From positions 1 through 44,028 of the forward strand of contig SVQE01000014.1 in NCBI GenBank assembly GCA_015065505.1: a DNA stretch of 44,028 nucleotides, in the 5' to 3' direction. The stretch is from Oscillospiraceae bacterium (lineage in GTDB: Bacteria > Bacillota > Clostridia > Oscillospirales > Acutalibacteraceae). Below the pieces are notes generated by a model. It had not been told where the DNA came from and searched no databases. It worked only from the letters and a program-made list of their open reading frames with translations. Below, piece by piece: positions 6,296-15,147 of the stretch. The translations under genes and the position numbers were made by a program. Within the stretch, counting starts at the first letter, position 1. Each line of letters begins with the position of its first letter.

Positions 6296-8338
6296 TTATT
6301 CCTCGTTTGCAGCTTCCTCAATAATTTTCTGAGTAACCTGTTCGGGGCATCTTTCATATCTTGCAAATTCAGTTGTGAATGAGCCTCTGCCCTGGGTAAT
6401 CTGACGCATTGCTGTTGAGAAAGTGGTCATTTCTGCCTGCGGAACCTCAGCAACGATTTCCTGCATTCCGTCTGCAGTGGGATTCATACCTAAAACTCTT
6501 CCTCTTCTCTTGTTGATATCACCGATGATATCGCCCATTGCCTCATCATTACAAATTGCATTAAGAGTGATGATGGGTTCAAGAAGAACAGGACCTGCAT
6601 TGGGAATACCGTTTTTGAATGCGATATTTGCTGCCATCTTGAAACTCATTTCGCTTGAATCAACGGGGTGATATGAGCCGTCGAAAAGAGTAGCCTTAAC
6701 GCCAACCATCGGATAGCCTGCAAGAACGCCTCTTTCCATTGATTCCTTAAGTCCCTTTTCTACTGCAGGGAAGAAGTTCTTAGGAACTGAACCGCCGACA
6801 ACTCTTTCTGCGAAAATAAGCTCATCGCTGTCGCAGGGTTCAAACTCAATAAATACATCACCGAACTGACCGTGACCGCCCGACTGCTTCTTATGTCTGC
6901 CCTGACATTCAACTTTTCTTGAAATAGTTTCTCTGTATGCAACTCTGGGCTGAATAAGAACTGCGGTAACCTTATATCTTTCCTTGAGCTTTGAAAGGGC
7001 AACATCAAGATGCTGCTCGCCAAGACCGGAAATAATTGTCTGATGGGTTTCTGTGTTTGATTTGAAGGTGATTGAAGGATCTTCTTCAATAAGCTTGTTA
7101 ACTGCGTTAGCAACCTTTTCTTCATCGCCCTTCTTCTCAGGAGCGATAGCCATTGAATAAGAAGCACCGGGAATATCAACTCTGTTAAGAGTTACGATAT
7201 TATTAGGAGCACACATTGTGTCACCTGTTTTGAAGGTTGAAAGCTTTGCAATAGCGCAGATGTCGCCGAGGCAAACATCCTTAGTGTCGCTCTGCTTTGC
7301 ACCGAGCATTGTTACAAGCTTGCCGACTCTTTCTTCATCGCCTGTTCTTGCGTTAACAACATTAGTTCCCTGATTAAGTGTTCCGCGGATAACCTTGAAG
7401 AAATTAAGTTTTCCGATAAACGGGTCTGCAACAGTTTTGAAGCAAATAGCTGCAAGAGCGCCTGAAGCGTCAACATTAATTTCAACGGGCTCATCGTTTT
7501 CATTGCTTGCATACTCTGATTTCGGTGAAGGAGCACAGTCAGCAATGAATGAAAGAAGCTGGTCTACGCCTTCGCCTGTTAATCCTGAAAGAGCAAATAC
7601 GGGAACAATGCTTCCGTCTGCAAGACCGATTGAAAGTCCCTTAACCTTTTCTTCCTGAGTTAAAGCTTCGCCCTCGAAGTATTTTTCCATAAGCTCTTCA
7701 TCAGCGCCTGCAACAGCTTCATTGAAAACTTCTTTAATAGCTTCAAATCTGCCCTCGTCATCGTGTGAGATATTGGCAGGAGCTGCTTTTGTTCCGTTAT
7801 ATGAATAAGCCTTATCTTCAATCATATTATAATAGCCTGCAACTTTTCCGCCGCTGATAACAGGAACAACAACGGGACAAACGGAAGTTCCGAATTTTGC
7901 AACAAGACCGTTGAAAGCTTTATAGAAATCAGCTCTTTCATCATCCATCTTTGTTGTTACAAAAATTCTTGCCTTGCCCTTCTGAGTTGCCGCTTTAAAT
8001 GCCTTTTCAGCACCTGCAGCAATGCCTGAACGCGATGATACAACAATAATTGCAGTATCAGCAGCACGCATTCCCTCTGCAGGACCGAGTGCAAAATCGA
8101 AAAGACCCGGAGTATCGATTGCATTAATCTTTGCGTCTTTGTAGTTAAACTGAAGAACTGATGAGGAAATACTTACGCCTCTTTTCTTTTCTTCGGCATC
8201 AAAGTCTGAGACGGTGTTTCCATCCGCAATTCTGCCTATTCTCTCTGTTGCGCCTGCAACATTAAGCATTGCTTCTGCAAGAGAAGTTTTACCCTTGGAA
8301 GCGTGACCGAGAATGGTTATGTTTTTAATTTTACTCAT
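6296..8338 (-). CDS. Elongation factor G-like translational GTPase
   Basis: This protein has 680 residues with the full EF-G layout: a GTP-binding domain (1-270), a beta-barrel domain II, domain III, domain IV (near 'GGHGQFGDVFIEFEP') and a C-terminal domain V ('RRGRVLGMNPTADGMQEIVAEVPQ'). It belongs with the second EF-G-like group, whose start reads GH(x)xGKTSLAEAML, rather than canonical FusA. The P-loop is GHASKGKTS (11-19) and G3 is DTPG (75-78). The G4 motif is T129-K-M-D instead of NKMD. The usual 'GEVxEALR' after G3 is replaced by 'LGPAEGMR'. The group is thought to interact with ribosomes, but a defined role is lacking. An ideal GGAGGAAAA ribosome site and a consensus promoter suggest strong expression as a single-gene unit. 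Confidence 0.9.
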   Translation of the reverse strand: MSKIKNITILGHASKGKTSLAEAMLNVAGATERIGRIADGNTVSDFDAEEKKRGVSISSSVLQFNYKDAKINAIDTPGLFDFALGPAEGMRAADTAIIVVSSRSGIAAGAEKAFKAATQKGKARIFVTTKMDDERADFYKAFNGLVAKFGTSVCPVVVPVISGGKVAGYYNMIEDKAYSYNGTKAAPANISHDDEGRFEAIKEVFNEAVAGADEELMEKYFEGEALTQEEKVKGLSIGLADGSIVPVFALSGLTGEGVDQLLSFIADCAPSPKSEYASNENDEPVEINVDASGALAAICFKTVADPFIGKLNFFKVIRGTLNQGTNVVNARTGDEERVGKLVTMLGAKQSDTKDVCLGDICAIAKLSTFKTGDTMCAPNNIVTLNRVDIPGASYSMAIAPEKKGDEEKVANAVNKLIEEDPSITFKSNTETHQTIISGLGEQHLDVALSKLKERYKVTAVLIQPRVAYRETISRKVECQGRHKKQSGGHGQFGDVFIEFEPCDSDELIFAERVVGGSVPKNFFPAVEKGLKESMERGVLAGYPMVGVKATLFDGSYHPVDSSEMSFKMAANIAFKNGIPNAGPVLLEPIITLNAICNDEAMGDIIGDINKRRGRVLGMNPTADGMQEIVAEVPQAEMTTFSTAMRQITQGRGSFTTEFARYERCPEQVTQKIIEEAANEE

Positions 8339-8368
8339 AAATTTTCCTCCAAAAAATCAATTGTATAA

Positions 8369-8397
8369 ATTGTATAATAATTTATAATATATGTCAA
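8369..8397 (-). promoter_or_regulatory. Sigma-A-like promoter of the EF-G-like gene
   Basis: On the minus strand, a consensus TTGACA (8397-8392), a 17-base spacer and TACAAT (8374-8369) lie about 30 bases upstream of the ATG at 8338. The surrounding sequence is very AT-rich. Confidence 0.8.
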
Positions 8398-8440
8398 TAT
8401 AATTTGAATATTTTCAACATATCGCATAAAAATGAGCTGA

Positions 8441-10567
8441 CTATTTTGTTAGTATTACTGATACAACAGACTGATAGGGTACTGTAAGTGTGCTTGACAT
8501 ATAGAAATTACCGTTTGATTTAAGCTTCAAATCATCTGTCGCTGTGGTCTGATAAAGCTTATACTTCGAATAACCTGCCGCATTAATGTTTACCTTCTTA
8601 CTGCTTTGTGTCTGATTAACATATACAATAACCGCAGAGCCGTCAGGATTCTTGAATGCGCTGACATTCAAGTCCTTCTGCGCACAGTTTACATCAATTC
8701 TCTTTGCGCCTTCCTTTATAAATTTTGAATACTGGCCGAGACACCAGAGGCGTTTTGTAAGTTTTATATCACTATGGTTTGAATCGTTTATATAAACAAG
8801 TCCGTCGGGATAAATTCCGTTTGAAACTCCTGTCCACCAATTCCATTGAGTTGCATTGAGAATTGTTAAATCTTCATTGATGATTCTTGCCATCTGAACT
8901 CCAAAATCAATCGTATATCCGTTAAGAGCTTCACCCTGCAGGTTTTTGCAGGTTTCAAAAACACCTGTGTTGACATCATTATACATCTGGCAATATTCCG
9001 TGCAGGAAATATTCAGCGAGGAATCCAATGAATCAACATAGTCCCTGCACTGCTGTTTACCGTGAGCGTCTGCCCAATAGGAATGGCAGGAAATGCAGTT
9101 GTAATATCTTTTATTAAGAGTATCTTTGAATATTTCGTTAACATAATCAACAAAATATGTGTTGTTTCCGTTATCATCTATTCCCTCGGCTGCTCCGCCT
9201 TCAAACATAGAGAATTTATATGGCTTGCCGTATCCCTTCTTCGCCATTTCATTATATAGTTTTTTAAGTTCATACGGCTTATAATGACAGCCCTCCTGCC
9301 CCATATATCCTTCTCTGTTGCAAGCCCATTCAAACTGAGGCTCGTTTACAGGGGAAACATCAAAAACATTGTATCCCTGTGAAACAAAGTAATCGGCAAC
9401 ATCGCTTTCAAACTGAGCGTATAGCTTGTAATTCTTTTCATCAAGATTTGAATTATAATACCAATACCCCCAGTTTTCATATTGCTGAGTTTCTTCATTG
9501 AAAATCTCATTATTTGAGCAATATGCCTTCCCGTTTTTGGTCAGTTGAACAGGCGGAGAATTTGAAAACAAACAGAGCTTTAAATCGTCTCCTGCAAATT
9601 TCTTTGCAATTCTCAGGCTGTTTTGCGCTTCGGCATCGCGTGAGAAATCATAGGTAAGCTTACCGCTTTCAAAATCAACATCAGTTAAAAAGCCGTCCGT
9701 TCTCGCCCAGTAGTTCCACATTTTATCATCGTCGCGCGAACCTGTTCCGACATTATAGCGATAAATATTCAGTCCAATTCCCTCGGTCGGGCTGTAGAGA
9801 TACTTGATAATATCCTGAGCGTTTTCCCATCCGCCGACTTTGTGTCCCCACCAGCATGCAGAAGCGCCGAAGCCTTCCATCGTCTGATAGGTTTTTGATG
9901 TGTTGATTTTTGTTATATTGCATGCGCTTATCGCGTCAGCACTGGCAGTCGACGAAACCGCAGAATAGTAGTTTTTCTTACTTACCGTTCTGTAGGCATA
10001 TACTCTGAAATAGTATTTCTTTGAAGAAGATACCGAAACAGAAATCTTATTTGATGAAACAGATTTTGGTTTAACGTCCTTTTTAAAGCTACTGTCCGTT
10101 GAATATTCAAACTTATAACCGAGTGCATTCTTCACCTTATTCCAAGTTAAGTAAACGGAATTTGAATTTCTTCCGAGAACTTTTAGCCCCGTTACCTTAT
10201 CGGGAAGTGTTGATACGGAAAGCTTGGATGAATACCCCGAGTAATTCTTTTTCTTTTTAACTGTTTTATATGCTTTAACAGCGTATGTGTAGGTTGTTCC
10301 CGATGATAGCTTTGTTATCTTATATGTGGTTTTGCTGAGCGTTTTAATCGCTTTATATTTATTTGTTTTACTGTTGTAATTATATACAGTATAACCAGAA
10401 GCTCCGCTAACCTTATTCCATTTCAGCGTAACTGTTGATATTGTGGTTACAGCTGATAATGAAGTTGGCTTTGCAGGAGCTGCATTTTTTGCAACAGCTT
10501 CAAGGGGAAATGCCGTTAAAATAATAACAGCGCTTAATAAAAGCATAAATAATCTTTTAATCTTCAT
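8441..10567 (-). CDS. Secreted GH30-type glycoside hydrolase with two FN3 domains
   Basis: This protein has 708 residues. The start is the ATG at 10567, giving MKIKRLFMLLL and a signal peptide of about 25 residues. A longer frame upstream overlaps the promoter. Two fibronectin type III repeats (about 31-121 and 123-213) precede a GH30 (beta/alpha)8 catalytic domain (about 221-620) and a beta-sandwich end. Signatures are 'TMEGFGASACWWG', the acid/base Glu409 in VSPVNEPQFEW and the probable nucleophile Glu524 in ISCTEYCQMY. GH30 enzymes hydrolyse beta-glycans such as xylan, beta-1,6-galactan or beta-1,6-glucan; the exact linkage cannot be told. No dockerin or sortase motif is present, so it is probably released. 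It is a single-gene unit with its own promoter. Confidence 0.88.
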   Translation of the reverse strand: MKIKRLFMLLLSAVIILTAFPLEAVAKNAAPAKPTSLSAVTTISTVTLKWNKVSGASGYTVYNYNSKTNKYKAIKTLSKTTYKITKLSSGTTYTYAVKAYKTVKKKKNYSGYSSKLSVSTLPDKVTGLKVLGRNSNSVYLTWNKVKNALGYKFEYSTDSSFKKDVKPKSVSSNKISVSVSSSKKYYFRVYAYRTVSKKNYYSAVSSTASADAISACNITKINTSKTYQTMEGFGASACWWGHKVGGWENAQDIIKYLYSPTEGIGLNIYRYNVGTGSRDDDKMWNYWARTDGFLTDVDFESGKLTYDFSRDAEAQNSLRIAKKFAGDDLKLCLFSNSPPVQLTKNGKAYCSNNEIFNEETQQYENWGYWYYNSNLDEKNYKLYAQFESDVADYFVSQGYNVFDVSPVNEPQFEWACNREGYMGQEGCHYKPYELKKLYNEMAKKGYGKPYKFSMFEGGAAEGIDDNGNNTYFVDYVNEIFKDTLNKRYYNCISCHSYWADAHGKQQCRDYVDSLDSSLNISCTEYCQMYNDVNTGVFETCKNLQGEALNGYTIDFGVQMARIINEDLTILNATQWNWWTGVSNGIYPDGLVYINDSNHSDIKLTKRLWCLGQYSKFIKEGAKRIDVNCAQKDLNVSAFKNPDGSAVIVYVNQTQSSKKVNINAAGYSKYKLYQTTATDDLKLKSNGNFYMSSTLTVPYQSVVSVILTK

Positions 10568-10591
10568 AAATTCAACTCCTTTTCCACAATT

Positions 10592-10620
10592 ATTATACAC
10601 GAACACATAATTTTTTTCAA
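10592..10620 (-). promoter_or_regulatory. Sigma-A-like promoter of the GH30 gene
   Basis: On the minus strand, TTGAAA (10620-10615), a 17-base spacer and consensus TATAAT (10597-10592) lie about 25 bases before the ATG at 10567. Confidence 0.75.
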
Positions 10621-10647
10621 CCACAATACTAACTTATAACAATTTAC

Positions 10648-10676
10648 TTGAAATGAATTCAAATATTATGTATTAT
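10648..10676 (+). promoter_or_regulatory. Sigma-A-like promoter of the oxidoreductase operon
   Basis: TTGAAA (10648-10653), a 17-base spacer and TATTAT (10671-10676) lie about 30 bases before the GTG start at 10708. The promoter diverges from that of the GH30 gene. Confidence 0.65.
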
Positions 10677-10707
10677 ATATGGTATATTAAATAAAGGAGT
10701 GATTATT

Positions 10708-11190
10708 GTGGCGCAAACAAATAAAGTTGATTTATCTCTATTAACAAACGTGTTAAATGAATATGCGTCTGTTAAAGGAAGCCTTATAACAATTTTACAG
10801 CACACTCAGGAGATATACGGCTATCTTCCTAAGGAAGCAATTCAGCTTATAAGCGAAAAAACAGGCATTGCGGAGTCTGAAATAATGGGTGTCGGAACAT
10901 TTTATACCCAGTTTCGTTTTGAGCCCGTCGGCAAGTATTTAATAATGCTCTGCCAGGGTACTGCCTGTCACGTTAATTCATCCGAGCTTATTCTTCAGAC
11001 AATAAAGGATGAGCTTGGTATTGATGACGGGCAAACAACTGAGGACGGATTATTCTCGCTTAAATGCGTTGCCTGCCTCGGATGCTGTTCATTATCCCCC
11101 GTTATGATGATTAATGAGGACACATACGGAAGTCTTACTCCCGATAAAACAAAGAAGATTTTGAAAGAATTAAGGGAGGCGGCACAATGA
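10708..11190 (+). CDS. NuoE-like [2Fe-2S] subunit of NAD(P)H oxidoreductase
   Basis: This protein has 160 residues. I place the start at GTG 10708, 8 bases after GGAG (10696-10699); the earlier in-frame GTG at 10699 overlaps the ribosome site. The protein has an N-terminal helical part and a thioredoxin-like domain that holds one [2Fe-2S] cluster. The four ligands are C82 and C87 (CQGTAC) and C123 and C127 (CLGCC). This is the NuoE/HydC family, found in complex I, in electron-bifurcating hydrogenases and in related transhydrogenases, where it passes electrons to or from the NuoF-like flavoprotein. The next gene overlaps it by 4 bases (ATGA), a sign of a stoichiometric complex. Confidence 0.92.
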   Translation: MAQTNKVDLSLLTNVLNEYASVKGSLITILQHTQEIYGYLPKEAIQLISEKTGIAESEIMGVGTFYTQFRFEPVGKYLIMLCQGTACHVNSSELILQTIKDELGIDDGQTTEDGLFSLKCVACLGCCSLSPVMMINEDTYGSLTPDKTKKILKELREAAQ

Positions 11191-12929
11191 GAATAGTTAT
11201 CGGAGAAGGCTCCTGCGGAATTGCTGCAGGCGCTGAAAAGGTTTACAAGTCTCTTAAAAACACAGATGTTTCCTGCGATATTTCTATTACGGGCTGCATT
11301 GGTATGTGTTATCTTGAGCCCATTGTTGATATTTACGACGATGAAAACAATTTAACAAGGCTTGTTAAAGTAAGCGAAGCAGATGCACCAAAGATTGCAG
11401 AATATGTTAAAACTTGCGATAAAAACGCAGTTAAAGATTTAATCGTTTCTGATGAGGACAGCGAATTCTTAACAAAGCAAACAAGAATTGCCCTTCGCAG
11501 ATGCGGTATTATCAATCCCGAAGAAATAAGCGCGTATGAAGAGGCGGACGGATATACCGCACTTAAAAAAGCTCTCTGCGAAATGACACCTGAAGAGGTT
11601 ATTGAAACAATAAAGGTTTCAGGTCTTGCAGGCAGAGGCGGCGCAGGCTTCCCCACATGGTTTAAATGGAACGCTGCGCGTCAGAGCGAAGGTGAAGAAA
11701 AATATCTTATCTGCAATGCCGATGAGGGCGATCCGGGCGCATTCATGGACAGAGCAGTTATTGAGTCCGACCCTCACAATCTTATTGAGGGTATGCTCAT
11801 TGGCGCTTACGCAATCGGCGCAAAGCACGCCGTTGTTTATGTTCGTGCCGAATATCCCCTTGCTATTAAGCGCCTTAAAAGAGCTATTGAACAGGCAAGC
11901 GAAAAAGGTATTATCGGAAACAATATTTTCGGTTCGGATTTCTCTTGCGATTTCACAATTAAAGCTGGTGCAGGCGCTTTTGTATGCGGCGAGGAAACAG
12001 CGCTTATTGAAAGCCTTGAGGGTCACAGAGGTATGCCTCGCTTAAAGCCCCCCTTCCCTGCTCAGTCAGGCTTCTGGAGAAAGCCTTCAAATATCAACAA
12101 TGTTGAAACCTTTGCTAATGTTTCCTGGATTATTAATAACGGCGGCGAGGCTTTTTCAGCAATGGGAACAGAAGGCTCTAAGGGAACGAAGGTATTCGCA
12201 GTAACAGGTAAGGTTAAAAGAAGCGGACTTGTTGAAATCCCGATGGGCAAAACCCTTCGCGATGTTATATTCGATATCGGCGGCGGAATGAAGGGTGAAA
12301 AGGAATTCAAGGCTGTTCAGATGGGCGGTCCTTCAGGCGGATGTATTCCTAAGGAGCTTATAGACACAGTTATTGATTATAAAGCACTCGGCGCAACCGG
12401 CGCTATTATGGGCAGCGGCGGTATGGTTGTAATGGATGAATCAACCTGCATGGTAGGCATGGCAAAGTTTTTCCTTGACTTCACTGCTAAAGAGAGCTGC
12501 GGCAAATGTATTCACTGCCGTATCGGAACAAAGCGTATGCTTGAAATGCTTGACAGAATTACTAAGGGCGAAGGCAAGGAAGGAGATATTGAGCTTCTTG
12601 AAGAGCTTTGCTATTCAATTAAGGACGGCGCTCTTTGCGGTCTCGGTCAGACAGCTCCCAACCCTGTTTTAACAACAATCAAGTATTTCAGGGATGAATA
12701 TGAAGCACATATAAACGATAAGAAATGTCCTGCAGGCGAATGCAGTGATTTAATTGAATACAGAATAGTTGCAGATAAATGTAAGGGCTGCACACTTTGT
12801 GCAAGAAACTGCCCCGTTGACGCAATCAGCGGAACTGTTAAGCAGCCGCATAAAATTGATACTGAAAAGTGCATTAAATGCGGAAAATGCTATTCATCCT
12901 GCAAATTTGATGCAATAGTTAAAGAGTAA
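11187..12929 (+). CDS. NuoF/HydB-like NADH-binding flavoprotein with extra ferredoxin domains
   Basis: This protein has 580 residues. Domains in order are a thioredoxin-like [2Fe-2S] part (1-85, Cys at 10, 37 and 41) and the NADH/FMN domain with GRGGAGFPTW (149-158) and AGAGAFVCGEETA (260-272). An SLBB segment follows near 340-385, then the [4Fe-4S] site CGKCIHC (438-444) with C484, and a C-terminal 2x[4Fe-4S] ferredoxin (CKGCTLCARNC at 532-542 and CIKCGKCYSSC at 562-572). The layout equals the HydB subunit of [FeFe]-hydrogenase complexes and related bifurcating enzymes, in which FMN takes NADH electrons. No hydrogenase large subunit (H-cluster) follows. It overlaps the NuoE-like gene and lies 13 bases before the third subunit. 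Confidence 0.93.
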   Translation: MRIVIGEGSCGIAAGAEKVYKSLKNTDVSCDISITGCIGMCYLEPIVDIYDDENNLTRLVKVSEADAPKIAEYVKTCDKNAVKDLIVSDEDSEFLTKQTRIALRRCGIINPEEISAYEEADGYTALKKALCEMTPEEVIETIKVSGLAGRGGAGFPTWFKWNAARQSEGEEKYLICNADEGDPGAFMDRAVIESDPHNLIEGMLIGAYAIGAKHAVVYVRAEYPLAIKRLKRAIEQASEKGIIGNNIFGSDFSCDFTIKAGAGAFVCGEETALIESLEGHRGMPRLKPPFPAQSGFWRKPSNINNVETFANVSWIINNGGEAFSAMGTEGSKGTKVFAVTGKVKRSGLVEIPMGKTLRDVIFDIGGGMKGEKEFKAVQMGGPSGGCIPKELIDTVIDYKALGATGAIMGSGGMVVMDESTCMVGMAKFFLDFTAKESCGKCIHCRIGTKRMLEMLDRITKGEGKEGDIELLEELCYSIKDGALCGLGQTAPNPVLTTIKYFRDEYEAHINDKKCPAGECSDLIEYRIVADKCKGCTLCARNCPVDAISGTVKQPHKIDTEKCIKCGKCYSSCKFDAIVKE

Positions 12930-12942
12930 GGAGGTGTGGGAA

Positions 12943-15147
12943 ATGATTAATTTAACAATAAACGGTAAAGCCATTCAGGCAAAAGAGGGTTCAACAATTC
13001 TTGAAGCTGCAAGAGAGAACGGCATATATATTCCCACGCTCTGCTATGATGAGGCTGTTGAGGTATACGGTGCCTGCGGTCTTTGTGTTGTTGAGGCTGA
13101 GGGTATTCCGAAGCTTCTTCGCTCCTGCTCTGCAAAAGTAAGCGAAGGTATGGTTGTTAACACTGAAAGCGAAAGAGTTATTCAGTCAAGAAAAATAGCT
13201 CTTGAGCTTCTTATGTCCGCTCATGACGGCGACTGCATTGCTCCCTGTCAGCTTAACTGCCCTGCAAAAACTGATTGCCAGGGTTATGTTGGCTTAATTG
13301 CAAATGGCGAATACAAAGACGCGTTAAAGCTAATTAAAAACAGAATTCCACTTCCTGCTTCAATAGGAAGAGTTTGCCCCCACCCCTGTGAAAAGGCTTG
13401 CAGAAGGGCAAATGTTGAAGAGCCTATCAATATCGTTCAGTTAAAAGCCTTTGTTGCTGATCTGGATTTAAACAGCGATTCATATATTCCCGATATAACA
13501 CCTTCAACAGGTAAGAAAATCAGCATTATCGGCGGCGGTCCTGCGGGCTTAACTGCTGCATATCACCTTGCAGCAATGGGCCACGAGGTTACTATTTACG
13601 ATATGATGGAAAAAATGGGCGGAATGCTGCGCTACGGTATTCCTCAGTACAGACTTCCCAAAGAGGTTCTTGATAAGGAAATAGCTATAATCGAGAAAAT
13701 GGGCGTTAAAATGGTTAACGGCAAAAAGCTCGGTGTTGACTATACAATTAAGAGCCTTAAGGATGAAAGCGACGCTGTTATAGTTGCTATCGGCGCATGG
13801 AGCTCAAGCTCTATGAGAACGCCCGGTGAAGAGCTGGAGGGTGTTTTAGGCGGAATTGATTTCCTCCGCGGAGTTATTCAGGGCAACCCTGCCGATATCG
13901 GTGATAAGGTTGCAATCTGCGGCGGCGGAAATACTGCTATGGACGCTTGCAGAACTGCTGTTCGTCTTGGTGCAAAAGAGGTTTATGTTGTTTACAGAAG
14001 AACAAGAGCCGAAATGCCTGCCGACGAAATTGAAATTGAAGAGGCAGAGGAAGAAGGCGTTATCTATAAATTCTTAACCAATCCCCTCTCCTTCAATGGC
14101 GAAAACGGTAAGGTTAAATCAATAACACTTCAGGTAATGGAACTCGGTGAGCCTGACGCATCCGGCAGACGCAGACCTGTTCCCGTTGAGGGTAAAACCG
14201 AGACCATTGAAGTTAGCAGCGTTATTATGGCAATCGGTCAGAAGCTTGTTGCCGCTGATGCAAGTGAGCTTGAGCTTACTGACAGAGGCAACATCAAGGC
14301 TGATGAGGATAGCTTTGAAACAAATCTTGAAGGCGTTTTTGCTATCGGCGATGCAACAAACAAGGGCGCTTCAATAGCTATTGAAGCAATAGGTGAAGCA
14401 GACCGCTGTGCTAAATCAGTTGATGCATACCTTAAAGGCGAAAGCTTTGAAACAAGAGTGCCATACATCAGCAAGCGCGACGAAAGCACAATTGATTATT
14501 CTCAGAGAGAAAAGCATAATATGATTACGGCAAAGGTTTTACCTGCCGAGGAAAGAAAACACAGCTTTGACGAGGTTTCCTTAGGTCTTACCGAGGATGA
14601 AGCAAAAGAAGAGGCTTCAAGATGCCTTGAATGCGGATGCCGTGAATACTTCAAGTGCCGTCTTCTTAATGTTGCACAGAGATATGATATTAAGCCCGAA
14701 CGCTGGGCAGGTGAAATGCCGCAGAAATATAACGAGCATTCCAATGAATTCATTGAGAGAAACACAGCAAAATGCATTCTCTGCGGACTTTGCGTAAGAG
14801 CCTGCAAGGAAGTTATGAATCTTTCTTCAATCGGACTTCTCGGCAGAGGCTTTTCAACAAATATTGCCCCTGCCTTCAGTCTTCCTTTGAATGAAACAAA
14901 TTGCACCAACTGCGGTCTTTGCGTTTCTGTTTGCCCGACAGGCGCATTAACAGAGCGCAGCACACTTAAAAAGCAGGTTCCGCTTGAAGAAAAGTATGAA
15001 GAAAAGACCATCAGCATTAACGGAAAAGATGCAAAAGTGCTTGTTTCATATTATAACGGCAAGCTTCTGAGAGTTATTCCAAATGATGAAGTCAGCAGAA
15101 ATTGCGGACTTTCAAGAGAAGAGTTAATTGAATTATGCCAAAAGTAA
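12943..15147 (+). CDS. 2Fe-2S / GltD-NfnB-like flavoprotein / ferredoxin fusion
   Basis: This protein has 734 residues. The start is the ATG at 12943 behind AAGGAGGTG. The order is: a NuoG/HydA-like [2Fe-2S] domain (about 1-80, CGLC); a GltD-type Cys-rich helical domain ('CQLNCPAKTDC', 'RVCPHPCEKACRR'); an FAD-binding Rossmann fold (IIGGGPAGLTAAY, about 195-210); a second NAD(P)-binding fold (ICGGGNTAMDACR, near 323); the FAD-closing motif 'VFAIGDATNKGASIAIEAI'; and two C-terminal [4Fe-4S] sets (CILCGLCVRAC near 608 and CTNCGLCVSVC near 653). NfnB-type proteins bifurcate electrons between NADPH, NAD and ferredoxin. With the NuoE/NuoF pair this matches a Sporomusa-type Nfn (Stn) transhydrogenase better than a hydrogenase. 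Assignment of the physiological reaction is inference. Confidence 0.88.
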   Translation: MINLTINGKAIQAKEGSTILEAARENGIYIPTLCYDEAVEVYGACGLCVVEAEGIPKLLRSCSAKVSEGMVVNTESERVIQSRKIALELLMSAHDGDCIAPCQLNCPAKTDCQGYVGLIANGEYKDALKLIKNRIPLPASIGRVCPHPCEKACRRANVEEPINIVQLKAFVADLDLNSDSYIPDITPSTGKKISIIGGGPAGLTAAYHLAAMGHEVTIYDMMEKMGGMLRYGIPQYRLPKEVLDKEIAIIEKMGVKMVNGKKLGVDYTIKSLKDESDAVIVAIGAWSSSSMRTPGEELEGVLGGIDFLRGVIQGNPADIGDKVAICGGGNTAMDACRTAVRLGAKEVYVVYRRTRAEMPADEIEIEEAEEEGVIYKFLTNPLSFNGENGKVKSITLQVMELGEPDASGRRRPVPVEGKTETIEVSSVIMAIGQKLVAADASELELTDRGNIKADEDSFETNLEGVFAIGDATNKGASIAIEAIGEADRCAKSVDAYLKGESFETRVPYISKRDESTIDYSQREKHNMITAKVLPAEERKHSFDEVSLGLTEDEAKEEASRCLECGCREYFKCRLLNVAQRYDIKPERWAGEMPQKYNEHSNEFIERNTAKCILCGLCVRACKEVMNLSSIGLLGRGFSTNIAPAFSLPLNETNCTNCGLCVSVCPTGALTERSTLKKQVPLEEKYEEKTISINGKDAKVLVSYYNGKLLRVIPNDEVSRNCGLSREELIELCQK

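Noticed and set aside
11619-12026. Long open frames antisense to or out of frame with the oxidoreductase genes
   Set aside because: No ribosome sites or recognisable domains; they mirror the codon bias of the real genes. The same holds for other overlapping frames in the window.
10708-15147. An [FeFe]-hydrogenase operon (HydABC)
   Set aside because: HydB- and HydC-like subunits are present, but the third protein has GltD-like nucleotide folds and none of the H-cluster cysteine motifs.
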